DNA from: a virus
DNA: 26,240 nt
Reading direction: 5' to 3' (one strand)
IMG/VR virus record: IMGVR_UViG_3300005436_000033
Span: 1 to 26,240 of that record
The position numbers and the translations under genes were made by a program. Positions 15,960 to 23,389 of the stretch are shown here, in pieces. How positions within the stretch are numbered: position 1 is the first letter of the stretch; the number at the start of each line of letters is the position of its first letter. The notes beneath the pieces are model-generated. The model was not told the origin of the DNA. It saw only the letters and a program-made list of their open reading frames with translations, and did not search any database.

Positions 15960-16267
15960 TGCCGAGACGACGCAAGGGAGTCAACTGCTCTGTCGGCTGC
16001 CCCACCAAGAGTCACTACACCTTCGGTGAGTGTCTCCGTGACAAGGGTGTGGGTGCGGTCGGGTACCAGATCAGCAAGCGAATGGAGCACAAGGACACGC
16101 ATCGTACCGATCGTGAACTGAGTGCCTTTCGCGATGCTGTCAACCAGGGCATCGAACCTGATGGCACGACTATGCAGAAGGTCCAGGATGCCGTGATTCT
16201 TTCCAACGAGCGAGGTGCGGCGTATGGCCGCGACTTCAACGTTGCCACTCCGATGGGAGAAATCTAA
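15959..16267 (+). CDS. Conserved actinophage small protein with Cys motif (102 aa)
   Basis: ATG 15959 overlaps the previous stop; the longer in-frame start at 15884 is rejected because it lies inside the previous gene. The protein opens with a basic MPRRRKG, then NCSVGCPTKSHYTFGECLRDKGV, with cysteines at 9, 13 and 24. Small actinophage proteins of the GCPTGSH...GECLR type look the same, then continue, as here, with a helical KRMEHKD...LSAFRDAVNQGIEPDGT segment and an LSNERGAAYG end. The family is, to my knowledge, uncharacterised. The Cys/His spacing might bind a metal. It is coupled to both neighbours. Confidence 0.7.
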   Translation: MPRRRKGVNCSVGCPTKSHYTFGECLRDKGVGAVGYQISKRMEHKDTHRTDRELSAFRDAVNQGIEPDGTTMQKVQDAVILSNERGAAYGRDFNVATPMGEI

Positions 16268-16644
16268 TGCCCGGCTCAGCACGAATCGAAACGATGCCGG
16301 TGGTTCCTGCGCCGACCAGTATTCTTGGGGATATGATCACCTCGGGTACTGCAGCCCCCCTGTTCACCATCCCTGCTGGTCGTACGTGGTTCGGCTCCAT
16401 GGCTGTTGAATGCTCGGGGACTACCGCCAATGCTCAGGCAGTTATCCTGCTTACCGGCTCTACCGTGACCCCCGCAGCGGGTAACATCTTGCAGGCAGAC
16501 GCCAATAGTGCGGCTGCTGGTACGGGAAACGCCAACAACAACCAGATCTCTAACGTGTACATCTCCGCTGGCACTTCCAGTGCCACGGTGTCTGGAACTA
16601 TCACAGGTACGGGATCTGTCACTGCGTGGGGGATTCTACTGTAA
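16267..16644 (+). CDS. Small all-beta virion protein (125 aa)
   Basis: The gene starts and ends with one-base stop/start overlaps. The 125 residues include a proline-containing N-terminal arm (METMPVVPAPTS-like region), then PLFTIPAGRTWFGSMAVEC and QAVILLTGSTVTPAAG, an Asn/Ala-rich loop, and terminal strands (SATVSGTITGTGSVTAWGILL). The predicted fold is a small beta sandwich. It lies next to the adaptor gene and resembles the 119-residue beta protein in composition. A decoration or connector-surface role is plausible but unproved. Confidence 0.6.
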   Translation: MPGSARIETMPVVPAPTSILGDMITSGTAAPLFTIPAGRTWFGSMAVECSGTTANAQAVILLTGSTVTPAAGNILQADANSAAAGTGNANNNQISNVYISAGTSSATVSGTITGTGSVTAWGILL

Positions 16645-17549
16645 TGACACTCATCGCATCGACATTCCTTGACCTTCAGAATAGGGTCAAGCAGCTGCTG
16701 TACGGTATCACCTGGGACCAGGAACAGTACACCTACCTGACCAACAGTATCGGTGCGGGAGATCTCACGTTCACGGTCAACGACGCCACCCAGGTGAGTC
16801 GTGGCCTGATCGAAATCGACACTGAGCTGATGAACGTGCAGACGTTTAACCCGACGACCAACCAGATCACCATCTTCCCTTTCGGTCGAGGGTTCTACGG
16901 GTCCACGGCTTCCACCCATTCAGCAAACGCATCGGTAATCAACAACTCCAAGTTCCCGAAGATTCGGGTGCAAGAAGCCATCAACGATATCATCAATGAA
17001 GTCTATCCGACTCTGTTCGTTGTGAAAAGCGCAGACTTGAACAAGATTGCTGTGCAATACGGTTACGGTCTGCCCGCTGACGCGGATGATGTGCTGAATG
17101 TGAACTACGCAGTCATCGGTCCGTCCCAGATCTGGCCGAGTATGCGCCGTTGGCGCTTCGAACCGAACGCAGATGCTTCCAACTTTCCTACGGGGAAAGC
17201 CATCCAGTTGCTGGAAGAGGTCACCCCCGGTCGTATCATGAGGGTGACCTATGTGTCCCAACCCTCCAACCTGGTGAATGACACGGACGGTTTCGCCGCC
17301 GTGTCCGGTCTTCCGGAGACTGCCAAGGACGCCATTGTGTACGGCGCAGCAGCTAAGCTCATGGTGGCTTACGATGCCGCTCGTCTCCAGATGGACAGCG
17401 TGGAGTCTACCGAGCGTGCTGCGTTGACGCAGCCCACCTCAGCAGCGAACACTAGTAAGTACTTCATGGCCATTTACCAGGAACGGCTGGACCTCGAAGG
17501 CAAGAAGCTTCGTGACCGCTACCCGACCTACGGTACTCAGATCAGCTAG
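16644..17549 (+). CDS. Putative head-tail adaptor with an N-terminal beta domain (301 aa)
   Basis: ATG 16644 shares a base with the previous TAA; an upstream in-frame GTG at 16626 is less likely. After a short helix (FLDLQNRVKQLLYG), residues 31-103 form a beta domain ending in FGRGFYGSTASTHSANASV. The remaining 200 residues have the helical outline of podovirus adaptor/tail accessory proteins: RVQEAINDIINEVYPTLF, a central beta part, AAAKLMVAYDAARLQMD, and a C-terminal helix FMAIYQERLDLEGKKLRDRYPTY. Adaptors of this kind join portal to tail. The assignment rests on fold outline and gene order rather than a diagnostic motif. Confidence 0.55.
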   Translation: MTLIASTFLDLQNRVKQLLYGITWDQEQYTYLTNSIGAGDLTFTVNDATQVSRGLIEIDTELMNVQTFNPTTNQITIFPFGRGFYGSTASTHSANASVINNSKFPKIRVQEAINDIINEVYPTLFVVKSADLNKIAVQYGYGLPADADDVLNVNYAVIGPSQIWPSMRRWRFEPNADASNFPTGKAIQLLEEVTPGRIMRVTYVSQPSNLVNDTDGFAAVSGLPETAKDAIVYGAAAKLMVAYDAARLQMDSVESTERAALTQPTSAANTSKYFMAIYQERLDLEGKKLRDRYPTYGTQIS

Positions 17550-17558
17550 GAGGCTGAC

Positions 17559-19169
17559 ATGGCTGGTCCTGGACAGGCCAGGTTTTACAGTAGCACATTC
17601 GTACAGACCTCTCTCGCCTCCGGTATCTCTGCCGGTGCACTGACCTTCAATGTGGGCACCACGACTGGTGCCCCAGGCACTCCGTTCGTGGTTTCCGTGG
17701 ACCAGAATACGGCAACAGAAGAGCTCATGCTCGTCACCAATGTCTCAGGTCTCACCTACACAGTGACCCGAGGCGTGGGAGGTACCGCCGCGCAGAGCCA
17801 CAGCAACGGCGCCCCTGTTGTACACGTCATGTACGCTCAGGATCTCACGGATGCCTCGGCCCACATTGGGGCGTTTGACAATGTACACGGTCTCGCCGTG
17901 AACTCTCTGGTCGTCGGTACCACCGACACCCAGACTCTCACCAACAAGACCCTAGCTACCCCGATCATCAACAACCCCACGATCAGTACTCCTACCATTA
18001 CCGGTACCGCCACAATGGGGTCTGTTGCTGCCTCAGGTACCGTCTCCGGCTCGGAGTTCATCCCTGTCGGACTGACTGGTGCGCAGAATGCTTCTGCGTA
18101 TGTGGGCGCCACGGTAAGTGGTGCACCTGTCACTGGGTCTTTCATTGTCGGTAACTATGTAATTGACCGAACCGGACTCCTCTGGATTTGTACCGCCGCA
18201 GGGTCTCCTGGTACCTGGATCTCTTTGGCCAACACCAGCGCAGCGCAAACGCTGACCAACAAGACCCTCACCTCTCCTGTGATAAGTGGTTCCGCCACAG
18301 GAACTGGCAGCGTCACGCTGTCAAACTTTATAGTCGCCAATGAGTTCATCGCCAATGGAGTAACCGGCGCTACCGCTGCGTCTACCTACGCAGGTGGAAC
18401 TGCCAGCGGTGCGCCTAGCACAGGAGCTCATAGTGTAGGCGACTTCATCGTAGACCAGACAGGCTTGATCTGGGTTTGTACGGTGACTGGAACTCCCGGT
18501 ACGTGGATTTCTCTCGTCAACGTCAGTGGAACTCAGACGCTCTCCAACAAGTCACTCTCCGCTCCTGCGAGTGCAGGTCTTACTGGGGCTACCGCTGCTT
18601 CACGATGGGTCGGTGCCACCGCAAGCGGTGCACCTGCCTCTGGTACCTTCGTGGTGGGAGACTTCGTTATCGACCAGACGGGCAACGTCTGGGTGTGCAC
18701 CACGGGCGGCTCTCCGGGCACCTGGCAGCCTGTCGGTGGCGCCCGAGGGATAATGGCTGCACCGGTCACTACCAGCTCCGCAGGGACCGCCACCAGCACC
18801 ACCACGGAGACGTTTGACGCGGTGCTTGGCACCTACCAGTTCAACGCCGTCACCGGACGGCGCTACAAGGTGGTGCTGGAAGGTCTGCAAGGCAGCGCCA
18901 CGGCAGGTGACGTGTACAAGATTCTAATCCGCAACTCCGGGTCGGCCTCATCGCCGACCACGGGATCTACGGTCAATGCCACATCCCAGTGGGTGTGTAC
19001 GTCTACTGGTGGTACCGGCCAGGCAAGCATTCCGGTAGAGGGTAATTTCTTGGCGGGTAGCACGTCTGTTAACACCATCGAGATGTCAGCCACTCGACTG
19101 AGTGGCACCGGTTCGTTCACCCCTGTCGGTGCCCGAAGCATGTATGTTGAAGACATAGGTAATGTCTAA
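17559..19169 (+). CDS. Tail fibre / receptor-contact protein with three repeats (536 aa)
   Basis: A strong AGGAGG precedes ATG 17559. Residues 17-93 form a beta domain ending TRGVGGTAAQSHSNGAPV, related to the one in the preceding adaptor gene. Residues 124-150 are a TQTLTNKTL...TPTITGTA fibre shaft motif, repeated at 229-237 and 325-333. Three 50-residue modules follow the pattern LTGATAAS-x-WVG...DFVIDQTG-x-WVCT-x-G-x-PGTW at about 172-221, 268-319 and 341-390. A distinct C-terminal beta domain (400-536) may be the receptor-binding tip. Such modular, Gly/Thr/Ser-rich chains are typical trimeric fibres. No chaperone gene is evident next to it. Confidence 0.75.
   Translation: MAGPGQARFYSSTFVQTSLASGISAGALTFNVGTTTGAPGTPFVVSVDQNTATEELMLVTNVSGLTYTVTRGVGGTAAQSHSNGAPVVHVMYAQDLTDASAHIGAFDNVHGLAVNSLVVGTTDTQTLTNKTLATPIINNPTISTPTITGTATMGSVAASGTVSGSEFIPVGLTGAQNASAYVGATVSGAPVTGSFIVGNYVIDRTGLLWICTAAGSPGTWISLANTSAAQTLTNKTLTSPVISGSATGTGSVTLSNFIVANEFIANGVTGATAASTYAGGTASGAPSTGAHSVGDFIVDQTGLIWVCTVTGTPGTWISLVNVSGTQTLSNKSLSAPASAGLTGATAASRWVGATASGAPASGTFVVGDFVIDQTGNVWVCTTGGSPGTWQPVGGARGIMAAPVTTSSAGTATSTTTETFDAVLGTYQFNAVTGRRYKVVLEGLQGSATAGDVYKILIRNSGSASSPTTGSTVNATSQWVCTSTGGTGQASIPVEGNFLAGSTSVNTIEMSATRLSGTGSFTPVGARSMYVEDIGNV
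18072..18731 (+). repeat. Three diverged in-frame repeats inside the tail fibre gene
   Basis: Three units of about 150-160 bases (18072-18224, 18360-18518, 18579-18731) encode the module LTGA-x-x-AS...GAP-x-x-G-x-x-x-VG-x-x-x-ID-x-TG-x-x-W-x-C-T-x-x-G-x-PGTW. Units 1 and 2 are followed by spacers containing QTLTNKTL or QTLSNKSL. The third is the closest to the consensus seen in other fibres (ATAASRWVGATASGAP). They are similar in protein but clearly diverged in DNA, so they look like old duplications. Confidence 0.8.
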
Positions 19170-19178
19170 GGAGGAGTC

Positions 19179-21146
19179 ATGGTAAACATTCCTGGCCCTC
19201 TTATCGTAAACCCTCTGTCGGGTGGGGCCTTCAACGGCCCTCCCCGATTGGGGGGAGAGACCAGTTCCGCCACTTCCATGTTCACCCGGTCGGACATCAA
19301 CTACGATTACGCCATCGCAGGAATTCCATTCCTGTCTGGCGTGTCAAACCGGAACAGTTACTTCCGCCGTAGGTACACCCGAGACTTGCAGCAGATCACC
19401 AAGGCTCAGTTCGACAATGGGCAGGCTGTGGGTGAGCAGTCTTTCAACGGATGGTGGCTTCGAAGTGGGCTGTCCTTCCACGGTGGCGCTGGTATTCTGT
19501 ACAGCGACACCGGGATCGACACCTCTCTCGGTATCCGATTCCAGGACAGCTATGGCGTGAATCCGTGGACGGTGAACCAGCTCACCCTGTTGAACACGAC
19601 GAACAGGGTGACGACCACGACTAACGCCAACCTTCAAATTCGAGGTATCCGGGTAGGTACTACCGACTACCTGCTCCACTGTTCTGGGTCCAGTTTGCTG
19701 CGCCTGACAGGAACAGGTATCGACCTCACCTACACTGTCACTGGTTTGTCTGGGTCCATCTCCTCTATCGCAGATGACGGGTCCAACTACTTCGTGGCTT
19801 CCACGAGTGGAATCTACTCTGGTCCTCTCGACAACTCTGTGGCAGGCACTCTGTACGCCTCCACCAATGGTTCGAGCCACGTGACCTTGGCGTATGTAAA
19901 GGGCCGTCTCGTTGTCGCCCAGGACAACAGTGTGTACATCGGAGTTCCCGGAGGTGGCGGTGCTTTGCCCGCCGCCAACTTCAGTCACACCAACACACAT
20001 TGGGTTTGGAACTCCATTGATGACGGGCCGACCGCGATATACTTCGCTGGTTCGGCAGGTGCGCTGAGCCAGATCTGGTATGCTGCGGTAGACAATTCCG
20101 GGGCAGTGCCGAATACCATTTCGGCTGGTGTCATCGCGGCAGAGATGCCGCGTGGTGAGATCATCAACCAGATCTATGGATACCTGGAGACGTTCGTCGG
20201 CATTGCCACGAACAAGGGCTTCCGAGTGGGGACGTTCACCACCAATGGGCTGACCTATGGTCAGCTCCTGTGGAGCACAGACCCGAACCTGCCTGGCCCT
20301 TCAGGGGCCATTGCAGCCTTCGACCGGTTCATGCTGGTGGGTACGAACAACAACATCAATGGCCAGTCCGGACTTGTCCGGGTAGACCTAGGTACCACCA
20401 CCACTGGTTCAGCTCCGAACTCCAGCTTCGCCTACGCGAAGGACATCTCTTCGCACTTCACCGGCACGGTGACTTCTGCGGCCACACTGGGCAACTCTCA
20501 GTTAGCCGCCGTGGCTATCGCCAGCGTAGGTGTGTTCGTGCAGGACCCGAGCAACCTGGAAGCATCAGGTGCGTTCATCACTTCACGCATCCGGTACAAC
20601 ACTACGGAACCGAAGCTGTTCAAGTACCTGTCTCTGAGGTGCCCCAACGCATTCGCAGGGTCTATCGCTATCGCGGTAACCGACCCGACAGGGGCGACCA
20701 ATACTATCACCACTGTGGATCAGAATACCTTCACCTTGAGTAATATCGGGTTGAGGTATCCGCTGACCGCGCAGGAATGGATATCTTTAACCTTCACCCT
20801 GCAACGAGGGTCCACCACAACTGGACCCACGTTGAACACCTGGCAGGTGAAGGGCTACCCCGGTACAACCAGACAGCGGTTGATCACCGTACCTCTCTTG
20901 ATGTTCGATCACGAGAAGGACAAGTTTGGTATCCGTGTTGGCCAGAACAGCAAGGCATGGAACATCCTCCAGCAGTTTGAACAACTAGCCACAACAGGTG
21001 ATGTGGTCCTGTTCCAAGACCTGAGCACAGGAGAGAATCTACTAGTCATTATCAATGACTATGAGTTCGAAATGCTGGCTCCACCTCAGCCACAAGAGGA
21101 AGGTATTGGTGGGTTCCTTACCGTTTCCCTCTTGACTATCGTATAG
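19179..21146 (+). CDS. Nozzle-like / minor tail beta-propeller-type protein (655 aa)
   Basis: AAGGAGGA lies just before ATG 19179. The 655-residue protein is nearly all beta, with repeated strands and turn motifs that look like propeller blades in the middle (about residues 150-400: GSISSIADDGSNYFVAS, VTLAYVKGRLVVAQDNSVYIG, FDRFMLVGTNNN). The C-terminal part has TWQVKGYPGTTRQRL and VVLFQDLSTGENLLVIINDYEFE followed by GGFLTVSLLTIV, an ending seen in phage tail proteins that form a ring or tip. Gene order after adaptor and fibre fits a tail nozzle (T7 gp12-like) or distal tail protein. Function is inferred from fold outline and context only. Confidence 0.55.
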   Translation: MVNIPGPLIVNPLSGGAFNGPPRLGGETSSATSMFTRSDINYDYAIAGIPFLSGVSNRNSYFRRRYTRDLQQITKAQFDNGQAVGEQSFNGWWLRSGLSFHGGAGILYSDTGIDTSLGIRFQDSYGVNPWTVNQLTLLNTTNRVTTTTNANLQIRGIRVGTTDYLLHCSGSSLLRLTGTGIDLTYTVTGLSGSISSIADDGSNYFVASTSGIYSGPLDNSVAGTLYASTNGSSHVTLAYVKGRLVVAQDNSVYIGVPGGGGALPAANFSHTNTHWVWNSIDDGPTAIYFAGSAGALSQIWYAAVDNSGAVPNTISAGVIAAEMPRGEIINQIYGYLETFVGIATNKGFRVGTFTTNGLTYGQLLWSTDPNLPGPSGAIAAFDRFMLVGTNNNINGQSGLVRVDLGTTTTGSAPNSSFAYAKDISSHFTGTVTSAATLGNSQLAAVAIASVGVFVQDPSNLEASGAFITSRIRYNTTEPKLFKYLSLRCPNAFAGSIAIAVTDPTGATNTITTVDQNTFTLSNIGLRYPLTAQEWISLTFTLQRGSTTTGPTLNTWQVKGYPGTTRQRLITVPLLMFDHEKDKFGIRVGQNSKAWNILQQFEQLATTGDVVLFQDLSTGENLLVIINDYEFEMLAPPQPQEEGIGGFLTVSLLTIV

Positions 21147-21153
21147 GATCAAC

Positions 21154-21471
21154 ATGGACTCTGTGCCTACATGGGGGTTGTTCGTGCTGGGCGCCATTAC
21201 GGCGTTCATAACCGTGGGGATCAGCAAGTACTCCACGAAGTTATTCAACGGCAAGGGCATCAAGGAGATCGTTGACAGTGCGAACGCGGTCATCCAAATG
21301 TACGAGAAGCACGTAGGTGCTTTAGAACTGGAAGTCACCAACCTGAAGAACCAGATCGAGAAGCTTGAGGGCAAGCTGGACGAGACCCTGAAGCACAACG
21401 AGGCTCTTCAGAAGCTCCTGCTTGTGAGCCCCGCTGTGACCCTCCCAGCAGCGGGTGGTAAGAGTGAGTAG
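21154..21471 (+). CDS. Small membrane protein with coiled coil, lysis-cassette member (105 aa)
   Basis: Residues 7-24 (WGLFVLGAITAFITVGIS) form one transmembrane segment after a short N-terminus. A long charged coiled coil follows at about 47-88 (MYEKHVGALELEVTNLKNQIEKLEGKL and on), then a Pro/Ala tail. One N-terminal membrane anchor plus a coiled coil is the plan of spanin-like or accessory holin proteins. Its position ahead of the lysin and holin supports a lysis role, but Gram-positive-type phages seldom carry classical spanins. AGGA precedes ATG 21154. Confidence 0.6.
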   Translation: MDSVPTWGLFVLGAITAFITVGISKYSTKLFNGKGIKEIVDSANAVIQMYEKHVGALELEVTNLKNQIEKLEGKLDETLKHNEALQKLLLVSPAVTLPAAGGKSE

Positions 21472-21727
21472 GTTCCGCTCTGAAAGTCGCTTCATGGACC
21501 CTCACAGGCCCGCCACGGGCCAAGCACGGCGCATCACTGCCTTCTTCGTGACGAACACCAACATCGAAGATGTGTACAACGAGGCACACAACGAGGGCTT
21601 CGACTTCACTTTGGATCGTGACGACGCTGTGCAGGGCCACCCCATCCAATCCCGTGTCGGAGCTTACCGCCGTGGCTTCCGACGCAGCGGGCCGGAAATC
21701 GGCGAAGGAAAGAATGTGAACGGTTAA
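21464..21727 (+). CDS. Hypothetical basic small protein, GTG start (87 aa)
   Basis: The start is GTG 21464 within GTGAGTAG, overlapping the stop of the membrane protein; ATG 21494 is the alternative, shorter start. The 87-residue product has a basic N-terminus (SRFRSESRFMDPHRPATGQARR), a middle that looks like a small alpha/beta unit (ITAFFVTNTNIEDVYNEAHNEGFDFTL), and a basic end (GAYRRGFRRSGPEIGEGKNVNG). No family is recognised. It is coupled to both the membrane-protein gene and the lysin gene (TTAATGA). Confidence 0.6.
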   Translation: MSRFRSESRFMDPHRPATGQARRITAFFVTNTNIEDVYNEAHNEGFDFTLDRDDAVQGHPIQSRVGAYRRGFRRSGPEIGEGKNVNG

Positions 21728-22398
21728 TGACTCGTACCATGTACGACGCCATCAACGTAAACAGTCTCCCCGCGGGGGGTGATCTGTATGCGGGATATGT
21801 GGATGGCCACTGGCCGGACTACTCAGCCATTGCCAGCAAGTTTGGCAAGGACAACACGGTGGGGATCGCTACCAACCCGAATGACGACAACGGGACCATC
21901 GGTGATGGACCGCCGGACAACGGCACGTGGCCTGAGTGGGTCGCCTGGACGGTCCGCAGGCGGGCCGCAGGGGTTGACCCTACCATCAACACCAACGTGT
22001 CCAACTGGGACGCTGGTAAGGCCGCCTACGCCTCCGCCAAGGTGGCGGAGCCTCACTGGTGGATCGCGCACTACGACAACGATCCGACTATCCCGGCTGG
22101 CGCCGTAGCCAAGCAGTACGCCAGCAACAACCTGTACGACACCTCCAGTGTCGCTGACTACTGGCCGGGCGTGGACCCGGTTCCTACCCCGCCTCCCGTC
22201 ACTACTTCCGAAGAGGATGACATGCGTCTTATCCAGTCCCCCGCCGGTATCTGGCTGCTCTCCGGCAACCTGTACGTGCACATCGACAACACCTCCGCTG
22301 TGAACAGCTTCACGGACGCTGGTGTGCAGACCGTCCATGTGGACGCTGCGGAGCACGCCCTTCTGGTGGCCGCGTCCTCCACTCCGAACGCTACCTGA
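21727..22398 (+). CDS. GH25-like / DUF1906-like endolysin candidate (223 aa)
   Basis: ATG 21727 shares a base with the previous TAA. Residues 5-150 resemble the glycoside-hydrolase-like lysin of many actinophages: MYDAINVNSLP, YAGYVDGHWPDYSAIASKF, VGIATNPND, WVAWTVRRRAAGVDPTINTN, HWWIAHYDNDPTIPAGAVAKQY and SVADYWPGVDP. This is the outline of a TIM-barrel muramidase. Instead of the usual acidic Asp-x-Glu strand the centre reads GTIGDGPPDNG (residues 56-66), so the catalytic acids are unclear. A Pro-rich linker (151-160) leads to a 60-residue C-terminal domain, probably for wall binding. The holin follows 10 bases later, supporting the lysis role. Confidence 0.7.
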   Translation: MTRTMYDAINVNSLPAGGDLYAGYVDGHWPDYSAIASKFGKDNTVGIATNPNDDNGTIGDGPPDNGTWPEWVAWTVRRRAAGVDPTINTNVSNWDAGKAAYASAKVAEPHWWIAHYDNDPTIPAGAVAKQYASNNLYDTSSVADYWPGVDPVPTPPPVTTSEEDDMRLIQSPAGIWLLSGNLYVHIDNTSAVNSFTDAGVQTVHVDAAEHALLVAASSTPNAT

Positions 22399-22408
22399 TA
22401 GGAGAACC

Positions 22409-22696
22409 ATGCACGTACGGCTGCTGGAGAAGTTTGCCAAGTGGTTCGCTTCAGCGGCCGGTGTGTGGCAGACTTTCCTCTTCTCTGCGGGAATCGTCAC
22501 TGCGGAATTCACTGGGCTTGTCCACGACAAGAACGGTTTCTGGCTGTTGTACGGATACACGGTATACTCCGGTATCACACAGCCTTTGCTGGCCTACGTG
22601 AACAAGCTTGATACAGACCGTGGAGAAGATCTCCTCGAAGAGATTCGCGATGACGTCGAGGAGATCTCACACAAAACCCCTTCGAAGGAGAACTAA
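22409..22696 (+). CDS. Holin candidate, two transmembrane segments (95 aa)
   Basis: GGAGA precedes ATG 22409; longer in-frame starts lie inside the lysin gene. The 95-residue protein has a short amphipathic, basic N-terminal helix (LLEKFAKWFAS), a first membrane span at about 17-36, a turn with HDKNG, a second span at about 43-63 (GFWLLYGYTVYSGITQPLLAYV), and a charged, mostly acidic C-terminus (DTDRGEDLLEEIRDDVEEI). This is a class II holin plan. Being directly after the lysin gene makes the call firm. Its TAA overlaps the next ATG. Confidence 0.8.
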   Translation: MHVRLLEKFAKWFASAAGVWQTFLFSAGIVTAEFTGLVHDKNGFWLLYGYTVYSGITQPLLAYVNKLDTDRGEDLLEEIRDDVEEISHKTPSKEN

Positions 22697-23031
22697 TGTC
22701 CGGACAGGACGACATCAATTACACGACCACGGCGACTCTCACAGCCGCCTACACGGTCAGCGCGAATGACTTTGTCATCTTCTACGACCCGACCAACGCC
22801 TATGTCATCACCCTTCCGGCCGCCTCTGCGGCTCTGAAGGGCCGTAACTACACGTTCGTTCAGGTTGTGTCCAACGCGGGCCAGGTCACCATCAAGACCG
22901 CTGGTGGTACCATCAATGGCACCGCTGCTGGTACCGGCATCGCCGTTACCGCCTCTAAGATCGGTCAGTTCGACGTGTTCTGTGATGGCACCAACTGGTG
23001 GGGTGGCAACTCCACCGCTGGTCTCCTGTAA
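22696..23031 (+). CDS. Small beta protein resembling tail-fibre or spike C-termini (111 aa)
   Basis: This is the last gene of the plus-strand block, coupled to the holin by a TAATG overlap. The 111 residues show TLTAAYTVSANDFVIFYDP, YVITLPAASAALKGRNYTF, QVTIKTAGGTINGTA and GQFDVFCDGTNWWGG. This is the pattern found in the ends of many phage fibres, spikes and head decorations, where an LPAA strand, a GRxYT strand and a DGxxW end recur. As a free-standing protein it could trimerise and decorate head or tail. A strong terminator follows 13 bases after its stop codon. Confidence 0.65.
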   Translation: MSGQDDINYTTTATLTAAYTVSANDFVIFYDPTNAYVITLPAASAALKGRNYTFVQVVSNAGQVTIKTAGGTINGTAAGTGIAVTASKIGQFDVFCDGTNWWGGNSTAGLL

Positions 23032-23044
23032 GAACACATGAAGA

Positions 23045-23077
23045 AGCCCCGCCTCCTAATGGAGGCGGGGCTATTTT
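23045..23077 (+). terminator. Strong stem-loop terminator between convergent gene blocks
   Basis: A perfect 12-bp stem, AGCCCCGCCTCC at 23045-23056 with GGAGGCGGGGCT at 23061-23072, closes a TAAT loop and runs into ATTTT. It lies 13 bases after the last plus-strand stop and three bases before the last minus-strand stop, so it ends the late transcript. Because the stem is symmetric it probably also slows minus-strand transcripts, though the flank on that side (TCTTCATG) is less T-rich. Confidence 0.92.
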
Positions 23078-23079
23078 CA

Positions 23080-23241
23080 TTACTTCTTCTTCGGAGGAAG
23101 AATCTCGATATCTCCACCGCGAGAGATGTTGTCCAGCTGCTTGGTCACGGAGTCCTTATCGCCATACACGGTGTCTTGGTAGACGTTACCATTGGGGGTC
23201 TTGTACTCGTACTCCACGGCCTTCTCGTCCTTCTTACCCAT
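23080..23241 (-). CDS. Hypothetical small charged protein (53 aa)
   Basis: Reading the minus strand, ATG at 23241-23239 opens 53 codons ending in TAA at 23082-23080. The product begins MGKKDEKAVEYEYKTPNGNVY and ends with a hydrophobic strand and lysines (GGDIEILPPKKK). It is compact, charged and without cysteine. AAGGG lies upstream, inside the end of the 45-residue gene, two bases from which it starts. It is the last gene of the minus-strand group, directly before the bidirectional terminator. Not recognised. Confidence 0.65.
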   Translation of the reverse strand: MGKKDEKAVEYEYKTPNGNVYQDTVYGDKDSVTKQLDNISRGGDIEILPPKKK

Positions 23242-23243
23242 CG

Positions 23244-23381
23244 TCACTTACCCTTCGGCTTGTCCTGCTTGGGCTGAGTGGACTGCGCCCACTCGTAGGC
23301 GTCACGACCACCGTCGTGCTTGGGCTCGTAATCACGCCCTCCGCCAACCTTCTGGTTGTCCTCGTTGCCGTGCTTACCCAT
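23244..23381 (-). CDS. Hypothetical small polar protein (45 aa)
   Basis: On the minus strand ATG at 23381-23379 is preceded by GAGGAG, a strong ribosome-binding site, and the frame ends at TGA 23246-23244. The 45-residue product is polar: MGKHGNEDNQKVGGGRDYEPKHDGGRDAYEWAQSTQ-type composition with a Lys-rich end (KPKGK). It shares the MGK start and lysine-rich tail with the next gene but no clear homology. Probably intrinsically flexible. No function is known. Confidence 0.65.
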   Translation of the reverse strand: MGKHGNEDNQKVGGGRDYEPKHDGGRDAYEWAQSTQPKQDKPKGK

Positions 23382-23389
23382 GATACTCC

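Noticed and set aside
13514-17549. Programmed frameshift pair (tail assembly chaperones)
   Set aside because: No slippery heptamer followed by an overlapping longer frame was seen between these genes; overlaps are simple TAATG couplings.
17559-19169. Diversity-generating retroelement variable region in the fibre
   Set aside because: No reverse transcriptase or template repeat is present, and the repeats are ordinary diverged modules.
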